DNA from: JBJKRF01 sp046704785
Lineage (GTDB): Bacteria > Chloroflexota > Anaerolineae > Anaerolineales > Villigracilaceae
DNA length: 24,887 nucleotides
Direction: 5' to 3'
Assembly (NCBI GenBank): GCA_046704785.1
Contig: JBJKRF010000159.1
Coordinates: 1-24,887 of the forward strand
The notes under the pieces are model-generated. The model had not been told where the DNA came from. It made no database searches and was given only the letters and a program-made list of their open reading frames with translations. Shown here piece after piece: positions 1-8,289 of this stretch (positions are counted from its first letter, which is position 1; every line of letters begins with the position of its first letter). Made by a program: the position numbers and the translations under genes.

Positions 1-906
1 ACCTTCGGCGGAAATGAACTGTCCGTAGCCGGCGCGTTGTTCCCAGGGAACCAGCGCCGGCGACTCGCCGTCGAGCAGATGACGCGTATTGCCCTGCAAG
101 AACTCCATCGCAAAATGGATGCCTTTCAGGCTCCGACCTTCGATCGGCAAGTCACGGGGGCGGGTCGCGCCGCCACACAACACCACCGCATCGAAATCCT
201 TCAACAACTGCTCGGCGGGGTAATCCTTGCCCACTTCAGTATTCGTGACAAAATTGACACCTTCCGCAGCCATGAGGTCCACACGGCGCTGAACGACCTG
301 CTTATCCAGCTTCATATTGGGAATGCCATACATCAGCAGTCCGCCGATGCGGTCGGCGCGCTCGAAAACCGTAATCGTATGCCCGACTTTGTTCAATTGC
401 GCGGCGCACGCCAATCCCGACGGGCCAGAACCGACAACGGCCACTTTTTTGCCAGTGCGAACGGCCGGCGGCTCCGCAACGATCCAACCTTCCTCGAAGC
501 CTCTGTCGATAATGGCGCACTCGATGGTTTTGATGGTGACGGGCTCTTCGTTGATTCCCAACGTACATGACCCCTCGCAAGGTGCCGGGCAGACTCGCCC
601 GGTGAATTCAGGGAAATTGTTGGTTTTGAGCAAACGCTCCAAAGCCTGTTGCCACAGTCCTTTATAGATGAGGTCATTCCATTCTGGAATCAGGTTATTA
701 ACCGGGCACCCGGAAGCCATGCCGCTGATCAAAGTACCCGTATGACAAAAAGGAATACCGCAGTCCATGCAACGCGCTGCCTGGTGCTGCAATTTATCAT
801 CCGGTTCGTGCAGGTGAAACTCCTGCCAATCCTTGACGCGCTCCTGCGGCGAGCGGTCGGGGGGCAGTTCACGATCGAATTCCATAAATCCAGTTGGTTT
901 TGCCAT
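1..906 (-). CDS. gltD: Glutamate synthase small subunit (partial, C-terminus outside window)
   Basis: This is the NADPH-dependent beta subunit of glutamate synthase. It takes electrons from NAD(P)H through FAD and Fe-S clusters and passes them to GltB, which makes glutamate from glutamine and 2-oxoglutarate. I translated 302 codons of the minus strand; the reading frame is still open at position 1, so the C-terminal part (the rest of the FAD/NADPH domains) is missing. The N-terminal iron-sulfur region is intact: Cys46, Cys49, Cys54 and Cys67, then Cys106, Cys110 and Cys114 in the VCPAPCEGSC motif. A dinucleotide-binding glycine motif (VVGSGPSGLA) follows at about residues 157-166. The ATG at 906 has a GGAGTGG ribosome site about 8 nt upstream. 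It lies 138 nt downstream of gltB on the same strand and is probably co-transcribed, with a hairpin between them. Confidence 0.95.
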   Translation of the reverse strand, partial: MAKPTGFMEFDRELPPDRSPQERVKDWQEFHLHEPDDKLQHQAARCMDCGIPFCHTGTLISGMASGCPVNNLIPEWNDLIYKGLWQQALERLLKTNNFPEFTGRVCPAPCEGSCTLGINEEPVTIKTIECAIIDRGFEEGWIVAEPPAVRTGKKVAVVGSGPSGLACAAQLNKVGHTITVFERADRIGGLLMYGIPNMKLDKQVVQRRVDLMAAEGVNFVTNTEVGKDYPAEQLLKDFDAVVLCGGATRPRDLPIEGRSLKGIHFAMEFLQGNTRHLLDGESPALVPWEQRAGYGQFISAEG

Positions 907-972
907 GATTACTCCACTCCAATAAGATGAGTTGGCCCTCAGAAATCCAGTGCGACAAAACAGCACCGCAAA

Positions 973-1003
973 GGTGTGGACGGCTCTTTTCGCCGTCCAC
1001 ACC
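973..1003 (-). other. Intergenic hairpin between gltB and gltD
   Basis: A perfect 12-bp inverted repeat (973-984 with 992-1003) with a 7-nt loop sits between the gltB stop and the gltD start. On the transcribed minus strand it is followed by only three T residues before G-rich sequence, so it is a poor intrinsic terminator. More likely roles are an mRNA processing or stability element that adjusts the GltB to GltD ratio, or a leaky terminator. Confidence 0.6.
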
Positions 1004-1044
1004 CCCATTTACCTGCTTTCACGACGATTCCTTGACGAACCCGG

Positions 1045-4000
1045 TTAGTTGCCGCTCACGCGCGCCAGGTCATTTTTGTTGAGCTCGAAAGCAGCCATCA
1101 CTGCTTCGTCGCCGCTCAGACCATTGCGCTGCACTTCTTTCATTGCACCCACCATGCGTGCATAGTCTTTAGGCATGACAACAACAAATTTCGACAAATT
1201 TTCCTGCCAGTTCTCGAGCACACATTTTGCAACCGCACTATCGGTGTATTGTACGTGGCGTTCGATCATTCCACGAACTTCAGCAATCTCGTCGGGGTCG
1301 GACAGTTGCTCCAGGTTGACCATTTCCGCGTTGCAATTCTGGGCAAAATCGCCACCTTTATCCAACACGTAGGCAACGCCGCCCGACATCCCTGCAGCGA
1401 AATTCCGCCCGGTTCCACCCAGGACGACTACGCGCCCGCCGGTCATGTACTCGCAGCCGTGGTCTCCCACGCCTTCCACAACGGCGCAAACGCCGCTATT
1501 GCGCACACAGAAGCGCTCACCGGCCACACCACGAATGTAGGCCTCGCCACGGGTTGCCCCGTAAAAGGCCACATTTCCAACAATGATATTTTCCTCGGCG
1601 ACGAAGGTCGATCCCTCCGGTGGATAGACGATGATCTTTCCACCCGAAAGGCCCTTACCGATATAGTCGTTCGAATCGCCCTCCAAAATCAGGGTCATCC
1701 CTTGCGGGACGAACGCCCCGAAGCTTTGTCCGGCAGCCCCCTGGAAGTGAAGTTGGATCGTGTCTTCGGGCAGACCTTCCGCCCCATGACGGCGGGTCAA
1801 CTCACTTCCCAGCATGGTCCCCACCGCGCGGTTGACATTGCGGATGGGCATTGTCATCGCGACACGTTTTTTATTCTCCAATGCAGGTTTACACAACTCG
1901 ATCAACTTCTGCCAATCCAACGAACGCTCCACGCCGTGATCCTGTTTGACCTGACAGTAAAGGCCGATATCCGAATCGACCTCGGATTGATACAGGATCT
2001 CGGAGAAGTCAAGGCCCTTGGCTTTCCAATGCTCGATCGCCGGGCGCACCTCCAACAGGTCGGAGCGCCCAACCATCTCGTTGATCGACCGGAAGCCCAA
2101 CTGCGCCATCAGTTCGCGCATTTCCTGCGCGATAAAGTGCATGAAATTGACTACATAGGCCGGGTCGCCATCGAACTTTGCGCGCAGTTCAGGGTTCTGT
2201 GTGGCCACGCCCACCGGGCAGGTATCCAGATGGCAGACGCGCATCATAATACAGCCCAAAGTCACCAGCGGGGCAGTCGCAAAACCGAACTCTTCCGCGC
2301 CAAGCAGGGCAGCAATCACCACATCACGCCCCGTCTTGAGTTGCCCATCCGTTTCGACGACAATGCGGTCGCGCAAGTTGTTCAACACCAGCGTCTGGTG
2401 GGTTTCCGCCACGCCCAGTTCCCAGGGCAGGCCGGCATGCTTGATGCTGCTGACGGGCGAGGCGCCGGTACCGCCGTCATGACCACTAATCAACACCACA
2501 TCAGCATGCGCTTTCGCCACACCGGCCGCAATAGTTCCGACCCCTACCTCGGAGACAAGCTTGACGTTAATACGGGCCTGGTGATTGGCACTCTTTAAAT
2601 CATAGATCAACTCCGCCAGGTCTTCAATCGAATAAATGTCGTGGTGCGGGGGCGGCGAAATCAGCCCCACGCCCGGCGTGGAATAACGCACCTTGGCAAT
2701 CCACGGGTAAACCTTCCGGCCCGGAAGCTGCCCGCCTTCGCCAGGTTTGGCGCCCTGGGCGATCTTGATCTGCAACTCCTTGGCTTTGGTAAGGTACTGA
2801 CTGGTAACGCCAAAACGTCCGGAGGCCACCTGCTTGATCGCGCTGTTGCGCGAGTCGCCATTTTCATCCAGCACGTAGCGAGCCGGGTCTTCGCCGCCCT
2901 CGCCGGTATTGCTGCGTCCACCGATGCGGTTCATGGCAATCGCCAGGGCCTCATGCGCTTCCTTGCTGATGGAACCATAGCTCATGGCCCCGCTCTTGAA
3001 ACGGTGGCAGATCGATTCAACCGATTCCACCTCCTCCAGGGGAACCGGATCGACATCCGATTTGAACTCGAACAAACCGCGCAACGTTCCCAGCCTCTTT
3101 GTTTGCGTATTGATGAGTTGGCTGTATCGCTTGAAGGTATCGTAATCATCCGTGCGGCAGGCTTTTTGCAGCAAGTGAATCGTCTGCGGGTTGAACTGGT
3201 GATACTCTCCTTCATTTCGCCACTGATATTCACCGCTGGTTTCCAAGGTGTGCCCATTGGGCGAGCGTTGCAGATACCCTTGCCGATGGCGCAGTTGCGC
3301 CTCCTCGGCAATCACATCGATGTCGACGCCACCGATACGTGACGGCGTCCAGGTGAAATATTTATCGATTACGCTCTGGTGAATGCCCAATGCCTCGAAG
3401 ATTTGCGCGCCGCTATAGCTCTGGATCGTCGAAATTCCCATCTTGGAAATCGTCTTGACGACCCCTTTGATGGCCGCCTTGACATAGTTGTTGACTGCTT
3501 TCTCACGGTCAACGCTGGTCATCGCGCCCTGGGTAATCATGTCATCCAGAGACTCGTAAACCATGTAGGGATTGATGGCCGTCGCACCGTATCCGATCAG
3601 CGCCGCAAAGTGATGAACTTCACGCGGTTCACCACTTTCCAGAATCAGGCCCACCTTAGTGCGTGTTCCCTGCCGGACCAAATGATGATGCAAACCGGAA
3701 ATCGCCAGCAGAGCCGGGATCGGAACGCTTTCCCGGTCTACATCGCGGTCTGACAGGATCAACAAATTAATTCCACGCGCGATAGCTGCATCCGCCGACT
3801 GGAAGAGTTCCTCCATCGCCCGATCCAACCCTGCGCCACCGGAACCGGCCTTGAACAAAATAGGCAACGTGGTGGTCATAAAACCGGGAATGCGACTGTG
3901 CCGAATTTGAGCCAACTCCCCATTGGTCAGAATGGGATAGTCCAATCGAATTTGATGACAGCTCTGCGGGGTCGGCTTGAGCAAATTGCTTTCGGCGCCC

Positions 4001-5673
4001 ACCATGACTTCGGTAGCGATCACGATCTCTTCGCGGATCGCGTCGATGGGCGGATTGGTCACTTGTGCAAAAAGCTGCTTGAAATAGTTATAAAGAAGCT
4101 TGGGCCGGCCGGACAAAACCGCCAGGGCCGCATCGTTTCCCATGGCGCCAATTGGCTCGATCGCGTTCTCGGCCATGGGCTGGATGATGATGCGCAGGTC
4201 TTCATCGGTATAACCAAAAATCTGCTGGCGGCGGAACACCGAATGGTGATCGGTCTGGGGAACATATTCCGGCTTGACGGGCGGCAGGTCGGTCAAACGA
4301 ACCTGATATTTTTCCAACCAATCCCGATACGGATGTTCGGACGCCATTTTCCCTTTGATTTCTTCATCGCTGATGATGCGCCCCTCGCAAGTATCCACCA
4401 GCAGCATTTTGCCGGGCTCCAGGCGACCTTTGTAAGCGATTTCTTCCGGCGGAATATCCAACACACCCACTTCAGACGCCATGATGACCTGGTCATCCTT
4501 TGTGACGTAGTAGCGCGCCGGGCGCAGTCCGTTGCGGTCGAGCACCGCGCCGACGGAAATGCCGTCGGTGAAACCGATCGCTGCCGGGCCGTCCCAAGGT
4601 TCCATCAAGTTAGCGTGATATTCGTAGAAGGCCCGTTTCTTATCGTCCATAGTTTGATGGTGCGACCACGGTTCAGGAATCATCATCATCATCACATGCG
4701 GCAGCGAGCGCCCGGCCAACACCAAAAACTCAAGACAATTGTCGAACATGGCCGAGTCGCTGCCGTCCGGCTGGATGACGGGCAAAACCTTTTGAAGGTC
4801 GCTGCCAAAGAGTTCGGACTCGAACATGCTTTCCTGTGCACGCAGCCAGTTGATGTTGCCGCGTAAGGTGTTGATTTCCCCGTTGTGCACAATATAGCGA
4901 TATGGGTGGGCGCGTTCCCAGTTCGGGAACGTATTGGTGCTAAAGCGCGAATGCACCAACGCCAGGGAACTCACCACGTCTGGTTGATCCAGGTCGGGGA
5001 AATATCCCTCTAATTGGTCAGAGACCAACATTCCCTTGTAAACCATCGTCTTGTAGGAAAGACTGGAAACATAGAAATACTCCCCATCTTCGAGATTGCC
5101 GCCATAGCGGATCTCGTTTTCGGCGCGTTTACGGATGATATACAGCTTGCGCTCGAAAGCCATGGGGTCTTTAATGTTCGGATTGCGGGCGATGAAGACC
5201 AGACGCATCTTGGGCTCCACCCGTTTGGCCGTATTACCCACAGCCTCATTATTGACCGGCACGCTACGCCAACCGAGGACGCGCTGCCCTTCGGCGGCGA
5301 CGATTTTCTCGAAGTGCACCTCGACCGCACGACGGTGGTTAATGTCGGGGGGCAGGTAGAGCACACCGACGCCGTATTCGCCGGGTTCCGGCAAAGTAAA
5401 TCCCCGCGGCGCGACCTTTCTCTGCAAAAAGTCGTGCGGAATCTGGAACAAAATCCCCGCGCCATCGCCGGTGTTTGATTCGGTACCCCGCGCCCCACGA
5501 TGGGTCAAATTATAAAGAACAGACAAGGCCTCACGAATAATTTTGTTGGACTTTTCCCCCTTGATATTTACTACGAAACCGATGCCGCATGAATCGTGCT
5601 CAAATTGGGGGTCGTAAAGTCCTTGCTTTTGGGGAAGGCCAGGACGTTGGCCGTTTTTTGTGGTTTGGCGCAT
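1045..5673 (-). CDS. gltB: Glutamate synthase large subunit
   Basis: This is the 1542-residue alpha subunit of glutamate synthase, full length for the family. An N-terminal class II glutamine amidotransferase domain releases ammonia from glutamine; the predicted nucleophile is Cys29 in HDSCGIGF, exposed after removal of a short propeptide. The central and FMN-binding (beta/alpha)8 domains convert 2-oxoglutarate to glutamate; GHDGGTGASP is part of the FMN region. A 3Fe-4S cluster motif is visible as Cys1141, Cys1147 and Cys1152 (CIMMRVCHLDTC). The C-terminal glycine-rich beta-helix domain ends the protein. The ATG at 5673 has an AGGAG site 7 nt upstream. Its own promoter lies in the gap before the phosphatase gene. 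GltD downstream supplies electrons, which together makes this the NADPH type rather than a ferredoxin-only enzyme. Confidence 0.97.
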   Translation of the reverse strand: MRQTTKNGQRPGLPQKQGLYDPQFEHDSCGIGFVVNIKGEKSNKIIREALSVLYNLTHRGARGTESNTGDGAGILFQIPHDFLQRKVAPRGFTLPEPGEYGVGVLYLPPDINHRRAVEVHFEKIVAAEGQRVLGWRSVPVNNEAVGNTAKRVEPKMRLVFIARNPNIKDPMAFERKLYIIRKRAENEIRYGGNLEDGEYFYVSSLSYKTMVYKGMLVSDQLEGYFPDLDQPDVVSSLALVHSRFSTNTFPNWERAHPYRYIVHNGEINTLRGNINWLRAQESMFESELFGSDLQKVLPVIQPDGSDSAMFDNCLEFLVLAGRSLPHVMMMMIPEPWSHHQTMDDKKRAFYEYHANLMEPWDGPAAIGFTDGISVGAVLDRNGLRPARYYVTKDDQVIMASEVGVLDIPPEEIAYKGRLEPGKMLLVDTCEGRIISDEEIKGKMASEHPYRDWLEKYQVRLTDLPPVKPEYVPQTDHHSVFRRQQIFGYTDEDLRIIIQPMAENAIEPIGAMGNDAALAVLSGRPKLLYNYFKQLFAQVTNPPIDAIREEIVIATEVMVGAESNLLKPTPQSCHQIRLDYPILTNGELAQIRHSRIPGFMTTTLPILFKAGSGGAGLDRAMEELFQSADAAIARGINLLILSDRDVDRESVPIPALLAISGLHHHLVRQGTRTKVGLILESGEPREVHHFAALIGYGATAINPYMVYESLDDMITQGAMTSVDREKAVNNYVKAAIKGVVKTISKMGISTIQSYSGAQIFEALGIHQSVIDKYFTWTPSRIGGVDIDVIAEEAQLRHRQGYLQRSPNGHTLETSGEYQWRNEGEYHQFNPQTIHLLQKACRTDDYDTFKRYSQLINTQTKRLGTLRGLFEFKSDVDPVPLEEVESVESICHRFKSGAMSYGSISKEAHEALAIAMNRIGGRSNTGEGGEDPARYVLDENGDSRNSAIKQVASGRFGVTSQYLTKAKELQIKIAQGAKPGEGGQLPGRKVYPWIAKVRYSTPGVGLISPPPHHDIYSIEDLAELIYDLKSANHQARINVKLVSEVGVGTIAAGVAKAHADVVLISGHDGGTGASPVSSIKHAGLPWELGVAETHQTLVLNNLRDRIVVETDGQLKTGRDVVIAALLGAEEFGFATAPLVTLGCIMMRVCHLDTCPVGVATQNPELRAKFDGDPAYVVNFMHFIAQEMRELMAQLGFRSINEMVGRSDLLEVRPAIEHWKAKGLDFSEILYQSEVDSDIGLYCQVKQDHGVERSLDWQKLIELCKPALENKKRVAMTMPIRNVNRAVGTMLGSELTRRHGAEGLPEDTIQLHFQGAAGQSFGAFVPQGMTLILEGDSNDYIGKGLSGGKIIVYPPEGSTFVAEENIIVGNVAFYGATRGEAYIRGVAGERFCVRNSGVCAVVEGVGDHGCEYMTGGRVVVLGGTGRNFAAGMSGGVAYVLDKGGDFAQNCNAEMVNLEQLSDPDEIAEVRGMIERHVQYTDSAVAKCVLENWQENLSKFVVVMPKDYARMVGAMKEVQRNGLSGDEAVMAAFELNKNDLARVSGN

Positions 5674-5766
5674 ATCGATCTCCTATCGAGACAGCAATGG
5701 AAACATGGTTTTCCATCCGTTACTCCAATAAAATTAGCAAGACAGTCATAGATAAATTAAACCGCG

Positions 5767-5796
5767 ATTATACCTCAAGGTTGAGGTCAGTAGGGC
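5767..5796 (-). promoter_or_regulatory. gltB promoter with operator-like inverted repeat
   Basis: On the minus strand a perfect TATAAT (5772-5767) lies 94 nt upstream of the gltB ATG. Immediately upstream is a 16-bp inverted repeat, ACCTCAA-2 nt-TTGAGGT (5772-5787), occupying the place between the -10 and where a -35 should be. No good TTGACA is present at 16-18 bp spacing, so the promoter probably needs an activator. A symmetric site inside the spacer is the layout used by MerR-family activators, and the arms resemble the half-sites I recall for SoxR, but the 2-nt centre is shorter. The regulator cannot be named from sequence alone. Confidence 0.5.
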
Positions 5797-5845
5797 AGTT
5801 AAATGTAACAAATTTGGGAATTCCCGCGGAATCAGCAAAAATAGG

Positions 5846-6763
5846 CTATTGCCAACCCAGTACTCGTTCTATCGCTGGTGTGATTCCCGCCAGGTCTGTC
5901 ACATCGTCAAAGAGACTACGCGCCTGTCGACTCCCAAATAAAAGCAACGGCACAGGATTGGCCGTATGCCGCCGGGTGGATAAATCTTCCATATTGCCGT
6001 GATCGGAAGTGACCAGGATCAACCCCATCTCGTCCCGCCAGGATTCGAGCAGCCCCCCCAGCACTTCGTCAAAGACTTCCATCTGGCGCAGCGCCTCATC
6101 CATATCCTGATGGTGACCGGCGTAATCGCTGGCCCAATATTCGAACATACTATAATCATAGCGTTCCGCCAACGCCGCCAATTTTTGGCCTGCATTCGCC
6201 GGGGAGAGAACAGGGCCATCCCCAAAGCCCGACATGCGCCGCCAACCGTCGCCAGTGAAATCCGCTGACATGGCCTCGCCAGCATAGAAGTCGTCTTTTG
6301 TAAACAAAGACAGCCCGGCACTGGTGACGGCCAGCGGAATGGACGAGTAAATGCGTTTGCCGCTCTCGATCCCGTGAAAATAACCCGGCGGATAGGCGTT
6401 GACCAACGCCGCCCGCTTACCCGTGGCGACGACGCGCTTGAACAGGTTGTCCTGGCACACCACAGCCGCCACGTCTCGATTCGGCTTGGGCCCATAGTGA
6501 TAGCCAAGCTGCGCCGGGACGTTGCACCCTGTCAACAGAGTGGCCTGCCCGGTGGCAGACTGCGGAAGTCCCGTCACTTGCAAGTTCGGGTCAATGGGGC
6601 GCAGCGCAGCCCGTGGCCCGTCCGCCAGGGCGCACCCTGCCAACAAACGGACGCCGCCGAGTTGGTGCATCAGGTTGGGCATTTTCGCCCGCGAAAAGGG
6701 ATTCGTTTGCGGGTTGTCAGGTCCCAGTCCGACGCCATCCAGAAAAATGAATAAGACGCGCAT
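5846..6763 (-). CDS. Metalloenzyme of the iPGM/alkaline phosphatase superfamily
   Basis: This is a 305-residue protein of the two-metal phosphatase superfamily (phosphoglycerate mutase iPGM, phosphopentomutase, alkaline phosphatase). Metal-binding residues are recognisable: Asp9 in FLDGVGLG, Asp213 and His217 in DYAGHH, Asp254-His255 in SDHGNMED, and His266 in RHTANPVP. Thr71 in QSATGQATLLTG is the likely phosphorylated nucleophile. The SDHGNMED and HTANPVP segments are very close to classical iPGM, but the protein is about 200 residues shorter and lacks room for iPGM's second (transferase) domain. It is therefore more likely a phosphatase or an archaeal-type relative than a cofactor-independent mutase, and the substrate is unknown. 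It starts 6 nt after the methyltransferase stop and is the last gene of the thioredoxin-methyltransferase-phosphatase operon. Confidence 0.85.
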   Translation of the reverse strand: MRVLFIFLDGVGLGPDNPQTNPFSRAKMPNLMHQLGGVRLLAGCALADGPRAALRPIDPNLQVTGLPQSATGQATLLTGCNVPAQLGYHYGPKPNRDVAAVVCQDNLFKRVVATGKRAALVNAYPPGYFHGIESGKRIYSSIPLAVTSAGLSLFTKDDFYAGEAMSADFTGDGWRRMSGFGDGPVLSPANAGQKLAALAERYDYSMFEYWASDYAGHHQDMDEALRQMEVFDEVLGGLLESWRDEMGLILVTSDHGNMEDLSTRRHTANPVPLLLFGSRQARSLFDDVTDLAGITPAIERVLGWQ

Positions 6764-6769
6764 CGAGAG

Positions 6770-7333
6770 TCAGGCTTTCTGAAACAGGAAATACGCCGAG
6801 CGACGCCGGGCCCGATCCTGCCCATCCTGGCGGGAAACCAACTGGAAACGGGCCTGCGCCTGCTCGATATCCGCAGGTGAAAGCCCGGTCGCATCCCGCT
6901 CGGCGCCGGACTGACAAAATCCGTACATCAGCCAGAAGCCCCCCGGAGCCAGGAGCGCGTCCAGACGGCGCAGGTAATCTGCGCGGCCTTTTTCTGAAAG
7001 GCTATGGAAACATCCCAGGTCGAGGGCAAAATCAAAAGGGCCCTCGAACCCTTCCAAACGCGTTACGTCGCCTAGGCGCAGGTCAGCCCGCAAGCCGGCA
7101 CGCTGTACCTTGCGACGCGCCTGGGCAATAGCTCGCGGCACGAAATCCACGCCGCTGACTTGCCAACCGTGCTGGGCAAGGGTGACCACGTTCGTTCCCG
7201 TGCCACAGCCAAGGTCGATGGCGCGGCCCGCCGGATGCGTTTGGATGAAAGCCATCAGTTCGGGCGGAGAAATGCCGCTATCCCAGGGCGGACGGCCCAG
7301 GTACCAGAGAGTAAAAAACAGGCGTCGCAACAT
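6770..7333 (-). CDS. Class I SAM-dependent methyltransferase
   Basis: This is a 187-residue Rossmann-fold methyltransferase. Motif I is clear (AIDLGCGTGTN, residues about 38-48), followed by the acidic SAM-ribose residue region (VSGVDF), the DLRLGDVT segment, and LAPGGFWLMYG as motif III. The N-terminal PPWD after a short hydrophobic helix is typical of the TehB/thiopurine-methyltransferase-like group, which methylates small soft nucleophiles such as thiols or oxyanions, but the substrate here cannot be read from sequence. The ATG is 7 nt downstream of the thioredoxin stop and the phosphatase begins 6 nt after its own stop, so the three are almost certainly one transcript. Confidence 0.85.
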   Translation of the reverse strand: MLRRLFFTLWYLGRPPWDSGISPPELMAFIQTHPAGRAIDLGCGTGTNVVTLAQHGWQVSGVDFVPRAIAQARRKVQRAGLRADLRLGDVTRLEGFEGPFDFALDLGCFHSLSEKGRADYLRRLDALLAPGGFWLMYGFCQSGAERDATGLSPADIEQAQARFQLVSRQDGQDRARRRSAYFLFQKA

Positions 7334-7340
7334 GCTCTAT

Positions 7341-7838
7341 TCAGTTCCGCGTACTCATCTCTTGTTGAAGCTTGGCCGCGTCAAAATTTCCCACCAATCG
7401 CCAGACTTCATGGCCTTGTTCATCAAAGAAGATGAAGGTGGGGGTATACTCGAAGTTGTAGACGGATGCCAATTCGCGGCCCACTTCGTCCTGAATGTTG
7501 ACACGGATGACGGTCAGTTTCCCTGCATATTCTTTTTCAGCCGCGTCCACCTTCGGCTTGTCCATGGTGCAAACAATGCAATAGGGGGACTGAAATTCGA
7601 GCAGTACAGGCTTGCCGTTCCCAATCATGGCGCGCACGTTGGCAGCTTCTCCCATCAGCGGCGTTTCCACCGGACGGATGTAAAAATAAACCGCCAATAG
7701 GCCGATCACGATCCCAGCAAACGCCAAAATATCGACCGGGCGAGGACGATTGTGGAAAAGAACAACAGCGACAATGATCAACAGAACGATTGCCAACAAC
7801 AGTAAGGAATAAGGTCCGATTATCTGTCCAACATTCAT
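7341..7838 (-). CDS. Membrane-tethered thioredoxin-like protein
   Basis: This is a 165-residue protein with two predicted N-terminal membrane segments (about residues 8-29 and 36-54) followed by a thioredoxin fold. The redox motif is CIVC (Cys87, Cys90) in EFQSPYCIVC, and the conserved cis-proline is Pro133 in YTPTF. The topology would place the thioredoxin domain on one face of the membrane, probably outside, where it could reduce or form disulfides. I chose the ATG at 7838 rather than one 66 nt upstream because a GGAGG sequence lies about 8 nt before it. It is the first gene of the operon with the methyltransferase and phosphatase. The partner protein is unknown. Confidence 0.85.
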   Translation of the reverse strand: MNVGQIIGPYSLLLLAIVLLIIVAVVLFHNRPRPVDILAFAGIVIGLLAVYFYIRPVETPLMGEAANVRAMIGNGKPVLLEFQSPYCIVCTMDKPKVDAAEKEYAGKLTVIRVNIQDEVGRELASVYNFEYTPTFIFFDEQGHEVWRLVGNFDAAKLQQEMSTRN

Positions 7839-7912
7839 CTCCACTTCCTCCATAAAAAGAATATATTCCACTAAAAGATATTTCTTTTGAGCAAAAGATG
7901 ACAAATCTCACT

Positions 7913-7941
7913 TTGACAATTATACAGACTTCTTATAGAAT
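7913..7941 (+). promoter_or_regulatory. Sigma-70-type promoter for the EF-G2 gene
   Basis: TTGACA (7913-7918), a 17-bp spacer and TAGAAT (7936-7941) match the vegetative consensus at 11 of 12 positions. Transcription would start near 7948, leaving an untranslated leader of about 340 nt before the EF-G2 ATG at 8290. Confidence 0.7.
7919..7924 (-). promoter_or_regulatory. -10 element for the thioredoxin operon (minus strand)
   Basis: A perfect TATAAT on the minus strand, about 80 nt upstream of the chosen thioredoxin start. The -35 region is poor. It lies inside the spacer of the plus-strand promoter for the EF-G2 gene, so the two promoters probably cannot be occupied at the same time. Confidence 0.45.
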
Positions 7942-7947
7942 TCACTG

Positions 7948-8289
7948 GGTAGGTTCTCCGGGAATTTCCGTAAAATAAGAAAGAGCGCCAGAACGCAAGC
8001 CGACCGGGAACTTCTTTTACGGCAATTCCAAGGGAACCGTCGAAAGGTTCCTTGTTCTTCCAACAAATCTAGCTCTCCAGGGACTCCCGCGGCGCAAAAA
8101 GAGCGCGGGACGTTGGGCGACCTCGAGGACCCCCAACGTCCCACAAACCCATTTAGCCGCGGCGACCCCTAAAATGTGTCTTCTCAACCGCAGGGAATGA
8201 GCCATTTCATGTCCCAATGGCAGCATCCAGACTGTCCAGGCTCAACCGCTTGAGAGGCGCGACAAATCCTTATAGAGGAGTGGATCTCC
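7948..8289 (+). promoter_or_regulatory. Long structured 5' leader of the EF-G2 gene
   Basis: This non-coding stretch carries four clear stem-loops. (i) 7961-7975 pairs with 8015-8029, 14 of 15 bp. (ii) 8033-8038 (GGAACC) pairs with 8046-8051 (GGTTCC) around a 7-nt loop. (iii) 8085-8091 pairs with 8104-8110. (iv) 8107-8117 pairs perfectly with 8132-8142, 11 bp. Stems iii and iv share 8107-8110, so they compete. None is followed by a T-run, so this is not a simple terminator. The last part carries the ribosome site GAGGAG, 9 nt before the ATG. I do not recognise it as a known riboswitch or housekeeping RNA. A leader controlling translation or mRNA stability is the best guess. Confidence 0.5.

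Noticed and set aside
1249..2598. 449-codon plus-strand open frame antisense to gltB
   Set aside because: It is the shadow of a highly conserved, GC-rich gene and has no recognisable domain or ribosome site.
5846..6763. EboF-type phosphatase linked to the ebo-like cluster
   Set aside because: It is 11 kb away from the cluster, in another operon, and its motifs are closer to iPGM.
8030..8142. Housekeeping RNA (RNase P, tmRNA, SRP RNA) in the EF-G2 leader
   Set aside because: None of the conserved sequence blocks of these RNAs is present.
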